Assembly (NCBI RefSeq): GCF_014109725.1
Contig: NZ_CP058554.1
Location: forward strand, 806,001 to 870,000
Length of the DNA: 64,000 nt
From: Comamonas piscis
Lineage (GTDB): Bacteria > Pseudomonadota > Gammaproteobacteria > Burkholderiales > Burkholderiaceae_C
Direction: 5' to 3'
Shown here: piece by piece, positions 16,748 through 24,606 of the stretch
Layout of the letters: the number at the start of each line of letters is the position of its first letter
Position numbering within the stretch: position 1 is the first letter of the stretch
The notes under the pieces: generated by a model
What the model saw: the letters and a program-made list of their open reading frames with translations, nothing else
Databases searched by the model: none
What the model was told of the DNA's origin: nothing
Program-made: the position numbers and the translations under genes

Positions 16748-18097
16748 CTATTTCTGCACGATGCCTGCCTCCAGCGAGGTGGCGGATTGGCTCTTTATTT
16801 TCTCAGTCAGTTGGTATAGAAATACAAAGGCCAGAATAAAAACCAATGCAAGAATGGGTGTGTTATATCTGGCGATAGGGAAACCTACACTGTGAATGCC
16901 GATGAAATAGATGAATACAAATGCCAAGAGTACGCTTGTAGCATTGATGACATTGGATTGCTTGCAGAATTTGAGTAATAAATAAAGACTGGCCAAGATA
17001 GCCAATGCTACCCATATCCAGTGTGTATGCCGCATCAACACATAACTGAAGATGAAGAATTTAGAGCTGAGGTAGGGGCTCTGCAAAGCAGGGTATATGA
17101 AGAAGCCTTGGTCCGCAGAGGCATCTGACCAAGACAAAAACTCAACGGGTTTGCCCAGCAAGTACCACTGCAGGTACTGTGCGGGTTGATCCACAACACG
17201 CTCCCAAATGCCAGACAAGGCACTGCTGACCGATGATGAAAGTTCCTGAATCTTGGGGTCGAACCGGTAGGGATAGCCCAAAGTCGCCGGATCGGCGTTG
17301 TACATCATGCCTGGGTAATGGCCATGTACCAGCGTATTGATGGTGAGTGTCGGGTCAGAGGTGATGCCCAGGGTGATGAGATTTCTTAGCATCCAGAGGG
17401 CACTGGGCAAGATGAATGCGCATGCGATGGCCGCATAGTGCTGCCACTGCAGTTGCCGCCTAGAAGCCAGCGCCACATACAGCAAGAGCACTGGTAGAAA
17501 GTACTGCGTAGTGGGTCTGACCAGGGTGGCGATGCCAAATAAGAAGCCGGCAACAATCAAGGTGCTGCTGCTGCGGTCTTCACTTTTATAGCGGGTGCAA
17601 ACGTAGACGGCGAGTAATAAGAGAAAGCCGAAAAGGCTTTCAGACAATATATAGGTTTCTACGTTAACTAGCTGGGGTGATATGGCTGTCAGAAAGGTGG
17701 GTGCAAGCGACCAGGCCCCTGGAAGGATTTTGCGTGCAATGCCAAACACCAAGAACAGCGAAAGTATTCCTAAAGCGGCCTGAGCCAGGTTTATCTGAAG
17801 AATTCCTTTGAGCGAGGGAGATTTTTCAACAAATGCCAGAAGAAATAGCGGGTAGCCTGGTGAGCGCACGGCGTCGGCAGAAGGCGTGTATTCCGGATTG
17901 TTGGACCGTGTCCAGAACTCATGGGAATACACACCATTAAAGCGCAGGTTGTATGCGTAGCTGTAGTACTGACCTGCGTCGGCCCTCAAGGGGGCATCAA
18001 CCACGGAGTTTGTCGCCGTATGGATTCTGAGAAATGCGCCAAGCAGCACGATCAGCACCAGGCAAAAGTTAACAGCCGACTTTCTGTTTTGCAGCAT
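16748..18097 (-). CDS. GT-C family membrane protein (ArnT/PMT_2-like glycosyltransferase)
   Basis: A protein of about 449 residues with ten or more hydrophobic segments. The first periplasmic loop carries RADAGQYYSYAYN (Asp40) and SPGYPLFL, the usual acidic-aromatic pattern of GT39/GT83 lipid-phosphosugar-dependent transferases. ATG 18097 is the most likely start; the in-frame GTG 45 bp upstream adds hydrophilic residues and no good ribosome site is seen for either. It opens the glycan block, is AT-rich, and ends 172 bp before galE. It may add a lipid-linked sugar in the periplasm, or could act as a polymerase; the sequence does not decide. Confidence 0.75.
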   Translation of the reverse strand: MLQNRKSAVNFCLVLIVLLGAFLRIHTATNSVVDAPLRADAGQYYSYAYNLRFNGVYSHEFWTRSNNPEYTPSADAVRSPGYPLFLLAFVEKSPSLKGILQINLAQAALGILSLFLVFGIARKILPGAWSLAPTFLTAISPQLVNVETYILSESLFGFLLLLAVYVCTRYKSEDRSSSTLIVAGFLFGIATLVRPTTQYFLPVLLLYVALASRRQLQWQHYAAIACAFILPSALWMLRNLITLGITSDPTLTINTLVHGHYPGMMYNADPATLGYPYRFDPKIQELSSSVSSALSGIWERVVDQPAQYLQWYLLGKPVEFLSWSDASADQGFFIYPALQSPYLSSKFFIFSYVLMRHTHWIWVALAILASLYLLLKFCKQSNVINATSVLLAFVFIYFIGIHSVGFPIARYNTPILALVFILAFVFLYQLTEKIKSQSATSLEAGIVQK

Positions 18098-18196
18098 TCG
18101 AAATTCAGTGGTGGAAGGGGTGAGGTGTCCAAGCACTTGCACCGTGCTGGTTGTGGAAGCGATCGACGATGAACAGTGATGATGAGCTGTCTGCCG

Positions 18197-18670
18197 TTAC
18201 GCAATATATGTGCCCGACTTGCCCCCTTGCTTCTCCAGCAACCGAACACCACCGATGACCATCGCTTTGTCCACCGCCTTGCACATGTCATAAATCGTCA
18301 GCAGCGCGATCTGTGTCGCGGTGAGCGCTTCCATCTCGACGCCGGTCGGGCCTACGGTCTCGGTGCGGGTGTGGCAGCGGACGGCCTGCTGCGCTACAAC
18401 TATCTCGAACTCCACTGACACTTTCGTCAACGCAATCGGGTGGCACAGCGGTATCAGCTCACTGGTCTTCTTCGCCGCCATGATGCCGGCAATGCGTGCA
18501 ATACCCAGCACATCGCCTTTTTTCGCGGTGCCGGCGGCAATGATGTCCAAGGTGGTCGGCTGCATCGTGATGACACCCTCCGCGATCGCGATGCGATGGG
18601 TGTTAGGCTTGGCGCCTACATCGACCATATGGGCCTGGCCCTGGGCGTCGAAATGGGTGAGTTCAGTCAT
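18197..18670 (-). CDS. moaC: Cyclic pyranopterin monophosphate synthase
   Basis: Second step of molybdenum cofactor biosynthesis. Typical motifs are LTHFDAQGQAHMVDVG at the N-terminus, GIARIAGIMAAKKTSELIPLCHPI in the middle, and GVEMEALTATQIALLTIYDMCKA toward the C-terminus. The protein is about 157 residues. ATG 18670 is preceded by GGAAAG six bases upstream. It is divergent from bepA and 99 bp upstream of the GT-C gene; functionally it is a core gene marking the edge of the glycan region. Confidence 0.97.
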   Translation of the reverse strand: MTELTHFDAQGQAHMVDVGAKPNTHRIAIAEGVITMQPTTLDIIAAGTAKKGDVLGIARIAGIMAAKKTSELIPLCHPIALTKVSVEFEIVVAQQAVRCHTRTETVGPTGVEMEALTATQIALLTIYDMCKAVDKAMVIGGVRLLEKQGGKSGTYIA

Positions 18671-18820
18671 GGTGCTTTCCGTGTTCAATACGTCACAAGC
18701 GGCAATACAGGGTGCAACTTGTGCAGTGGTGCTTCATCATACGTGTTGGGGTGAAGGCTTGATGGCAAGGAGCTGCTCTGGCCACCCTCTGGCTTGATTC
18801 AGTGCCGCACGGAATTTTGA

Positions 18821-20554
18821 ATGAATACATGGTTTTTTAAACGCACAGCTTGTGCCTTGCTCGCGGCCCAAATGGCGGCAGTGGCCGCCCTGGCCCCCCT
18901 GCAGGCGCGGGCCGATACCAGCCTGCCGGCAATGGGCGAGGGCGCCGAGATGACCACCAGCGAGGAGCGGCGCCTGGGCGATGACATTGCGCGCGAGATC
19001 TACCGCGATCCGCAGTTTCTGGATGACGCGATTCTGTATGAGTACGTCAACGGCATCTGGCAGGAGCTGATGCTGGCAGCGCGCCAGCGTGGCACCTTGA
19101 CGTCTGAACTGCAGGAACGTTTTGCCTGGCAGGTGATGCTGATCCAGGATGCGACCGTGAATGCGTTCGCGCTGCCTGGCGGTTTTATGGGTGTGCAGAC
19201 CGGTCTGGTGGGCGTGGTGGGTAGCCGTGATGAGCTGGCCTCGGTGCTGGCCCATGAAATGAGCCACATCACCCAGCGCCATATTGCACGCATGCTGGCC
19301 CGCCAGTCGCGCATGACGCCGGTGATGATTGCCGGCATGATTTTGGGCGCCTTGGCCGCGAGCAAGAACCCGGCTGCGGCCCAGGCGCTGATGGTGGGCA
19401 GTTCGGCTGCGGCCATCCAATCACAGCTGAACTTCTCACGCGATATGGAGCGCGAGGCGGACCGCACCGGCATGAGCCTGATGCCGCCTGCCGGCTACTC
19501 GCAAGCGGGTTTTGTCAGCATGTTTGAAAAGCTGCAGCAAGCCAACCGCATGAATGACAACGGCAGCTGGCCCTACTTGCGCACCCACCCGCTGACGACC
19601 GAGCGCATTGCCGACATGCAGTCGCGCTTGCCCGCCGGTGCTGCACGCAAACCGCAGGACACGGGCATGGTGGCGCAGATGATGTCGGCCCGGGCGCGCA
19701 TGCTGTCCAAGCCTGAGCCCCAGGTGCTGCACCAATGGGTGCAACTGACCACGGCGGCCGATTTTGCCAATCGCTCATTGGACCAGCGGGCAGGTGTCTG
19801 GTATCTGGCAGCCATGTCCCAAAACCAGCTGGGGCGCCATTCGGAAGCGCTGGCGGCGTTGGACCAGTTGGATGCCACCGTGCAAGCCCACCCCGATGCG
19901 ATGCGCCAGGCGCAGCTGCTGCGTGCCGATGTCGCATTGCGCAACCGGCAGCCGCAAGATGCGCTGGCCGCATTGGCCAAGATCCAGCCACTCAAGCCCC
20001 CAGCCAGCAAGGCGGGCAGCACCTCGGTAACGGTCAGCAATGCAATGACCGGCTTGGTCAACGAAGCGGTGATCACACAGGGCTCAGACAAGTCGCTGAG
20101 CATCCAGGACAGCAGCCGCGATGTGCTTCTGCCGGAGGTCAAGGCCGTGGTGGGCGATGATACGGGCCAAAGCCCTGAGCGACCAGAACTGGTGCTGGCG
20201 GCGCAGGCCTTGGCACAGTTGCCGGCCTCTGGTTTGACCGCTTATGGGGATGTGCTGCGCCAGACCAGCAGCCGGCTGCAGACCTTGGTGCTGCAGTGGC
20301 CCAAGGATGTGGGCGCCTGGTTGGCGCTGTCGTGGGTGCTGCGGCAGCAGAACCAGCCGCTGCGCTCCATCCGCGCCGAGGCTGAGAGCCGCGCCGCGCA
20401 GTATGACTACGCCGCTGCGGTGGATCGCCTGCGCGCCGGTCAAGACATGGCGCGCAACAGCCAGAACCGCAACGACTACTACGAGGCTTCCATCATCGAC
20501 ACCCGCTTGCGCGAGATGCAATCACTTGCCAAGGAGCAGGCGGCCCGTAAGTGA
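18821..20554 (+). CDS. bepA: M48 family periplasmic metalloprotease, BepA-like with TPR tail
   Basis: A 577-residue exported protein. The signal peptide occupies residues 1-31 (cleavage after QARA). A zinc metalloprotease domain follows with HEMSH (His145, Glu146, His149) and third ligand Glu212 in EREAD. The C-terminal TPR-rich half (about 300-577) is longer than in E. coli BepA. BepA proteins degrade or assist misassembled outer-membrane proteins such as LptD and BamA. The 3' end overlaps the convergent holin-like gene by 33 bp. Confidence 0.88.
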   Translation: MNTWFFKRTACALLAAQMAAVAALAPLQARADTSLPAMGEGAEMTTSEERRLGDDIAREIYRDPQFLDDAILYEYVNGIWQELMLAARQRGTLTSELQERFAWQVMLIQDATVNAFALPGGFMGVQTGLVGVVGSRDELASVLAHEMSHITQRHIARMLARQSRMTPVMIAGMILGALAASKNPAAAQALMVGSSAAAIQSQLNFSRDMEREADRTGMSLMPPAGYSQAGFVSMFEKLQQANRMNDNGSWPYLRTHPLTTERIADMQSRLPAGAARKPQDTGMVAQMMSARARMLSKPEPQVLHQWVQLTTAADFANRSLDQRAGVWYLAAMSQNQLGRHSEALAALDQLDATVQAHPDAMRQAQLLRADVALRNRQPQDALAALAKIQPLKPPASKAGSTSVTVSNAMTGLVNEAVITQGSDKSLSIQDSSRDVLLPEVKAVVGDDTGQSPERPELVLAAQALAQLPASGLTAYGDVLRQTSSRLQTLVLQWPKDVGAWLALSWVLRQQNQPLRSIRAEAESRAAQYDYAAAVDRLRAGQDMARNSQNRNDYYEASIIDTRLREMQSLAKEQAARK

Positions 20555-20878
20555 TTCGATGACCAGGCTGATGACGGAGTAGAGCAGCGAGCCGATCAGC
20601 GCAGCCCAGAAGCCGTGCACCACAAAGCCGCTGCCTGCAATGCCGGACGCTGCCCAGAACATCAGCGCGTTGATCACAAAGATGAAAAGGCCCAGGGTCA
20701 AGATGGTGACCGGAAGTGTCAGCACGACCAGCACTGGTCGCACGATGGCATTGCACAGCCCAATCAGCAGCGCCGCAATCAGCGCCGCGCCAAAGCTGCG
20801 GATTTCTACGCCACTGTAGAGGTAGGCGACACAGAGCAGGGCGACTGCGGAGAGCAGCCATTTGAGGATGAGTTTCAT
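20522..20878 (-). CDS. Phage-holin-4 superfamily (YvlD-like) small membrane protein
   Basis: A 118-residue protein with four hydrophobic helices. It has the family features LCNAIVRPVLVVLTLPVTILTLGLFIFVINALMFW, here in residues 40-76. Despite the name, members are ordinary chromosomal inner-membrane proteins of unknown function. ATG 20878 is divergent from the pilin accessory gene, with 79 bp between. Its last codons lie inside the end of bepA on the other strand. Confidence 0.85.
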   Translation of the reverse strand: MKLILKWLLSAVALLCVAYLYSGVEIRSFGAALIAALLIGLCNAIVRPVLVVLTLPVTILTLGLFIFVINALMFWAASGIAGSGFVVHGFWAALIGSLLYSVISLVIESLTGRLLLGK

Positions 20879-20957
20879 GGGTGGAGCTTACTGCATAATT
20901 TCACGCAGGTCATGTGCGGGAGGTGGCTGCGCATGAACCCATAAGAAGGGTAATGGA

Positions 20958-21716
20958 ATGAGGGAAAAATTCAAAGCGGCCGGCATTCATTTTTTGCTGG
21001 GCCTGGTGCTTCTCAGTGCCGTGTTCTGCCTGATCTACTTTGTCTGGTATCCAGCGCCTTTCTACCAGTTGTCAGGCGGCCAAGAGCTGATGGAATTGAT
21101 TTTTGGAGTGGACCTGATTCTGGGCCCCTTGCTGACATGGGTGGTCTTCAACAAGAAAAAGCCGCTGCGCACCAACCTTTTGGATGTTGCTGTGATTGCC
21201 TGTGTGCAGTTGGCGGCTCTGGGCTATGGCATCTATACCGTGATGCAGGCACGCCCGGTATTTGTGGGCTATGAGTACTACCGATTTCGCGTGGTGCATG
21301 CCAATGAGCCCGATCCGCAGGAGATGCGCAAGGCCAGTGCGGTGATTCCCCATGGTTTGCCGATGTGGGGACCCAAGATGCTGGGACTGCGCAAGTCAGC
21401 AAATAATGAGGAGCAAACCAATTCAGCACTGCTAGCGATTGGCGGTATCTCCGAAGCTGCGCAAGCAAATCTTTGGGTGCCGTATAAGAACGTGGAACCT
21501 GAGGTGTTGGCACATGCCAAGCCCGTGCAGCGGCTGATTGACCGATTCCCGGGTCAGTCCGAAAAAATCCGACAGCTTTTGGTCAAGCACCAGCTGGAGT
21601 TGAACAATACGGTCTATGTACCGCTCATTGTGAAGGACGCCTTCTGGACCGTGCTACTGGACAAGAACCAGTTGGACAAGCCCTATTACATCGATATCGA
21701 TTCGTTCGAGGACTGA
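20958..21716 (+). CDS. tfpZ: TfpX/TfpZ family type IV pilin accessory protein
   Basis: A 252-residue inner-membrane protein. Its N-terminal half has three hydrophobic segments with the characteristic SGGQELMELIFGVDLILGPLLT and LGYGIYTVMQARPVFVGYEYYRFRVV regions. The C-terminal part is periplasmic or soluble. In Pseudomonas, TfpX, TfpY and TfpZ are encoded next to particular pilin alleles and aid assembly of that pilin. Here the gene lies 20 kb from pilA, beside core genes. Possible explanations are an old pilin locus that lost its pilin, or action in trans. GAAGGG precedes the ATG. Confidence 0.85.
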   Translation: MREKFKAAGIHFLLGLVLLSAVFCLIYFVWYPAPFYQLSGGQELMELIFGVDLILGPLLTWVVFNKKKPLRTNLLDVAVIACVQLAALGYGIYTVMQARPVFVGYEYYRFRVVHANEPDPQEMRKASAVIPHGLPMWGPKMLGLRKSANNEEQTNSALLAIGGISEAAQANLWVPYKNVEPEVLAHAKPVQRLIDRFPGQSEKIRQLLVKHQLELNNTVYVPLIVKDAFWTVLLDKNQLDKPYYIDIDSFED

Positions 21717-21741
21717 AAAAACAAAGCAGCCCGAAGGCTGC
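21715..21741 (-). terminator. Terminator for the minus-strand hypothetical gene
   Basis: GCAGCC (21726-21731) and GGCTGC (21736-21741) form a tight CGAA-loop hairpin. On the minus strand it is followed by TTTGTTTTTT. It also lies directly behind the + strand tfpZ stop and may act on both. Confidence 0.75.
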
Positions 21742-21782
21742 CAGTGGAATGGCCGCCACCGAGGTGGCGGTACATGCGACGC

Positions 21783-22217
21783 TTAATCCAGCGCGAGCGT
21801 AAAACAAACGCCCAAAATCCCCAACAACGACCCAGCCAGCTTGGCGGGGCGTGGCACAAAGTCGGCCGATGGCGGCTCCGAGATGGCCTTGGGGCGGCGC
21901 CAGTCGAGGACTTCTGCCTGGGGGTACTCGGCGTGCAACTGGGCGGTCATTTGCTGAACGCTGACTTCCGAGATGTGGGTCGAGACGCGGGCGCGCTGCA
22001 GTTGGGTGCTTTGCGGGATCAGGCCCTCAAACAGGTTTTTGGCCCACTTGTTGCGCCACTTTTCGAGGGTGCTGCGATTGCCCCAGCGGCTGGCCCTGCG
22101 GGTGATTTTGGGGGCGCAAGCCACCAGCACCCAGTGCTCGTCGTTGATGGTTGCGCACTCGTTCAAGCGCTGCAGGGCAAAGGCGGCATCATCTACAAAG
22201 ACTATTTTTACGTTCAT
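21783..22217 (-). CDS. Hypothetical protein
   Basis: A 144-residue protein that I do not recognise. It starts MNVKIVFVDDAAFALQRL and contains a basic stretch KITRRASRWGNRSTLEKWR, then a hydrophilic middle with a VEVLDWRRP-like strand. It ends with a short hydrophobic tail (residues 128-142) that could be membrane-associated. It lies between a clear terminator and terC on the same strand, 67 bp downstream of the terC stop, so it may be transcribed with terC and share its manganese control. Confidence 0.65.
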   Translation of the reverse strand: MNVKIVFVDDAAFALQRLNECATINDEHWVLVACAPKITRRASRWGNRSTLEKWRNKWAKNLFEGLIPQSTQLQRARVSTHISEVSVQQMTAQLHAEYPQAEVLDWRRPKAISEPPSADFVPRPAKLAGSLLGILGVCFTLALD

Positions 22218-22284
22218 CCAAGTGGCCTAAGTGGGGCTGGCAGCGTGGGGCTGCCAGCGGTGGTGATAGAGGGCGGGTATGGGC

Positions 22285-23028
22285 TTAGTGTACGTTGGCC
22301 GCTGGGAGTTCCTTGGCTTTTTTGCTGGCCAGCCATTTACCGACAGCCAGTACAAACAGTGCGCCAGCAGCAGCGGCTGCGTAGTGCAAGGTCTTGCCTT
22401 GGTCGATCTTGAACATCCAGGTCCACTTGTCGGGGTTGGCAAACACGGGGTCGGAGACCAGCATGCCACCTGCGATCCAGCCCAGCAGCATGCCGCCGGC
22501 GGTAATGACCATCGGGAAACGCTCCATCAGCTTGATGACCAGCTGGCTACCCCAGACGATGATCGGGATCGAGATCAGCAGGCCCAGGATGATGAGCAGC
22601 ATGTGGTGTTCTTCACCGGCGTTCTGGGCGGCACCGGCAATGGCGATGACGTTGTCCACGCTCATCACCAGGTCGGCCACGATGATGGTCTTGATGGCGG
22701 CAAACAGGCGGTCGCTGCCTTGGATGTTGCCGTGTTCTTCGTCTTCAGGCACCAACAGTTTGACGCCGATCCAGAACAGCAAGATGGCGCCGACAAACTT
22801 CAGGAAGGGCAGGGCCAGCAGGAACATCGCGAAAGCGATCAGGATGACGCGCAACACAATCGCGCCGGCGGTACCGAAGAGAATGCCTTTGCGGCGCAGG
22901 TCGGGGGGCAGTTTGCGGCAAGCCAGCGCAATCACCACCGCATTGTCCCCGCCGAGCAGGATGTCGATGATGATGATTTGGCCCAGTGCGATCCAGAAGG
23001 GCGCGTGCGTCAGAAAATCCAAGTCCAT
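22285..23028 (-). CDS. terC: TerC family integral membrane protein, probable manganese exporter
   Basis: A 247-residue protein with seven or more hydrophobic helices. It carries the TerC/Alx signatures DILLGGDNAVVIALACRKLP near residues 22-41 and ADLVMSVDNVIAIAGAA near residue 125; the paired Asp-Asn residues bind metal. The family exports Mn2+ (for example Alx in E. coli). The long 5' leader contains a yybP-ykoY riboswitch, which directly supports Mn-responsive expression. Confidence 0.92.
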   Translation of the reverse strand: MDLDFLTHAPFWIALGQIIIIDILLGGDNAVVIALACRKLPPDLRRKGILFGTAGAIVLRVILIAFAMFLLALPFLKFVGAILLFWIGVKLLVPEDEEHGNIQGSDRLFAAIKTIIVADLVMSVDNVIAIAGAAQNAGEEHHMLLIILGLLISIPIIVWGSQLVIKLMERFPMVITAGGMLLGWIAGGMLVSDPVFANPDKWTWMFKIDQGKTLHYAAAAAGALFVLAVGKWLASKKAKELPAANVH

Positions 23029-23187
23029 GTAAGCACCTAATTTTTAAAAGGCAGCCCATGCACCATGCACAGGCCATCCGGTGGGGTGTCGTTACAAGTC
23101 AGGGAGGCGACGTGGTTCAGCGTTGGCGCTAGAAAATAGCCAACAGCCGGGCAGTAGCTTCGAAAGACCTGTGGTGCGGCACCATGG

Positions 23188-23329
23188 TTTTCGAAGGTCT
23201 TGCTCAGATCATGTGGGCCATGAACCTAACGCGCCGGAAGCTGTGAGGCTTCGTACTGACGACGCATTACATGTCGCTGCGCTTGCCGCTGGCAACGCAA
23301 CAACGGGAGCTACTCCCCTTCGTCAGCGC
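23188..23329 (-). promoter_or_regulatory. yybP-ykoY manganese riboswitch upstream of terC
   Basis: Read on the minus strand, the conserved blocks appear in order. AAGGGGAGTAGC (complement of 23309-23320) comes first, then GTCAGTAC (23253-23260), then TGAGCAAGACCTTCG ending at 23192. CGAAGG at the 5' side pairs with CCTTCG at the 3' side to close P1. Between the aptamer and the terC start lies a further hairpin (GTTGGC/GCCAAC near 23123-23143) without a U tract, so translational or Rho-linked control is more likely than intrinsic termination. An upstream pair GTCAGCG/CGCTGAC could compete with P1. Confidence 0.9.
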
Positions 23330-23497
23330 GTATTGGAACACAAACGGAGCCATTTGCGCTGACAAAGACCGGTCCAGCGCACAGAGTATTCCCTGATGTT
23401 TGTGCTTACCCACACCTGTGGATAACAAGCTGTGAACAAGTGAGGGCGGTGGTGCACTTGGTGGCCAACCGGGCCCGCTCTATCATGCATGCTTGCC

Positions 23498-23926
23498 ATG
23501 CAGTTCATCCACCTGACCGATCTGGAAGCCGCCATCAACCACTGGCGCAAGCTTGCGCCCAGTGGCCCCGGTGCCGCGCTGTCGCCGGAAGCCAGTGCTT
23601 TGGCCGAGGTCTATGCGCAACTGGTCTACGCGCGCAGGGATGAGGTCGATGCCCAGGAGATGGGCGAACTAGCCATGCAAGCCTGGCTCGCCTGGTGGGA
23701 GACCACGCCGGACACCCCCTGCATCGCCATTTGCTCCACCAGCCAGGGCGATGCGGTCTGCAAGGGCTGCGGTCGCAGTTTTGAGGAGGTGCAGCACTGG
23801 CTGGCATTTACCCCCGTGCAAAAGCGGGCGGTATGGCGGCGCATCACGCTGCAGGGCACGGCCTGGCGCTTTAACCGCTATGCGGAGCGCGCAGGCTCCG
23901 CGGGTGGTATCACTTCCAGCGAATAG
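23498..23926 (+). CDS. DUF3717-DUF1289 protein, cysteine-rich metal/Fe-S type
   Basis: A protein of about 142 residues. The N-terminal half (FIHLTDLEAAINHWR) matches the DUF3717 type. The C-terminal half is DUF1289, with CIAICSTSQGDAVCKGCGRSFEEV and W..F; its four cysteines, CxxxC...CxGC, could bind a metal or cluster. Function is unknown; DUF1289 proteins are commonly annotated as Fe-S proteins. ATG 23498 starts the conserved region; an ATG three codons upstream is possible. It converges on yaeQ with a 17-bp overlap. Confidence 0.75.
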   Translation: MQFIHLTDLEAAINHWRKLAPSGPGAALSPEASALAEVYAQLVYARRDEVDAQEMGELAMQAWLAWWETTPDTPCIAICSTSQGDAVCKGCGRSFEEVQHWLAFTPVQKRAVWRRITLQGTAWRFNRYAERAGSAGGITSSE

Positions 23927-24470
23927 GCTCTACAAACACGGTGCCCTTGTCGCTGGACAAGGTCAGCTGCCCTTCCTGGATGGTGGCCTGCAGTTGCATG
24001 CTGCGCTCGGCCAAGTCGGCCAGGGCTTGCGACACCTCGGATGGAATGCGGAACACTTCGAGCTTGGCCTGGCGGGCCAGCTTGCCTTCCAGGCCCTTCC
24101 ACCAGATCTCGGCGGCATGGTTGAAGCAGTAGACCAGCATGTGGTCCGACTTGTTGCAGGCCTTGGTGATGGGCTTTTCTTCGGGCTGGCCCACTTCGAT
24201 CCAGACGCGCTTGGCGCCGGTGAAATCGGTCAGGTGCACATCGGGGTTGTCCGGGTCGGACAGGCCGGCGCCAAAGCCCAGGGTGCCGTCGCCGTTGCAC
24301 AGGTCCTGCAGCTGGTGGGCATTCAAGGCCAGCGCGACCAGGCGCACCATCATGCGCTCGTCGGTTTCGCTGGGGTGGCGCGCCAAGGTCAGGTTGTGGT
24401 CGGCGTAGTAGTTGTGGTCGATATCGGCAATCGACAAGTTGGCTTTGTAGATGGTGGATTTGATAGCCAT
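23910..24470 (-). CDS. yaeQ: YaeQ family protein
   Basis: A 186-residue cytoplasmic protein with the YaeQ opening MAIKSTIYKANLSIADID and conserved WIEVGQPEEKPITKACNKSD around residue 90. The YaeQ fold is of the PD-(D/E)xK nuclease type, but no cellular role is established. It is a single gene between two converging genes. Confidence 0.93.
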   Translation of the reverse strand: MAIKSTIYKANLSIADIDHNYYADHNLTLARHPSETDERMMVRLVALALNAHQLQDLCNGDGTLGFGAGLSDPDNPDVHLTDFTGAKRVWIEVGQPEEKPITKACNKSDHMLVYCFNHAAEIWWKGLEGKLARQAKLEVFRIPSEVSQALADLAERSMQLQATIQEGQLTLSSDKGTVFVEPIRWK

Positions 24471-24560
24471 GGGGCAGTGTCTGGTGACGAAGCCTTGGCT
24501 TCGGGGGTGAATCCGGCGCGCCAGGCAGACACGATGCGGTCTGCCGGGCGGTGAGAGGTA

Positions 24561-24591
24561 AAAGCAAGAGGCCAGGTCAGTGCCTGGCCTC
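24561..24591 (-). terminator. Terminator of purB
   Basis: GAGGCCAGG (24568-24576) pairs with CCTGGCCTC (24583-24591), a 9-bp perfect stem. On the minus strand it is followed by TTGCTTTTACC. It lies 16 bp behind the purB stop. Confidence 0.85.
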
Positions 24592-24606
24592 CGGGAGCGC
24601 AGCCGC

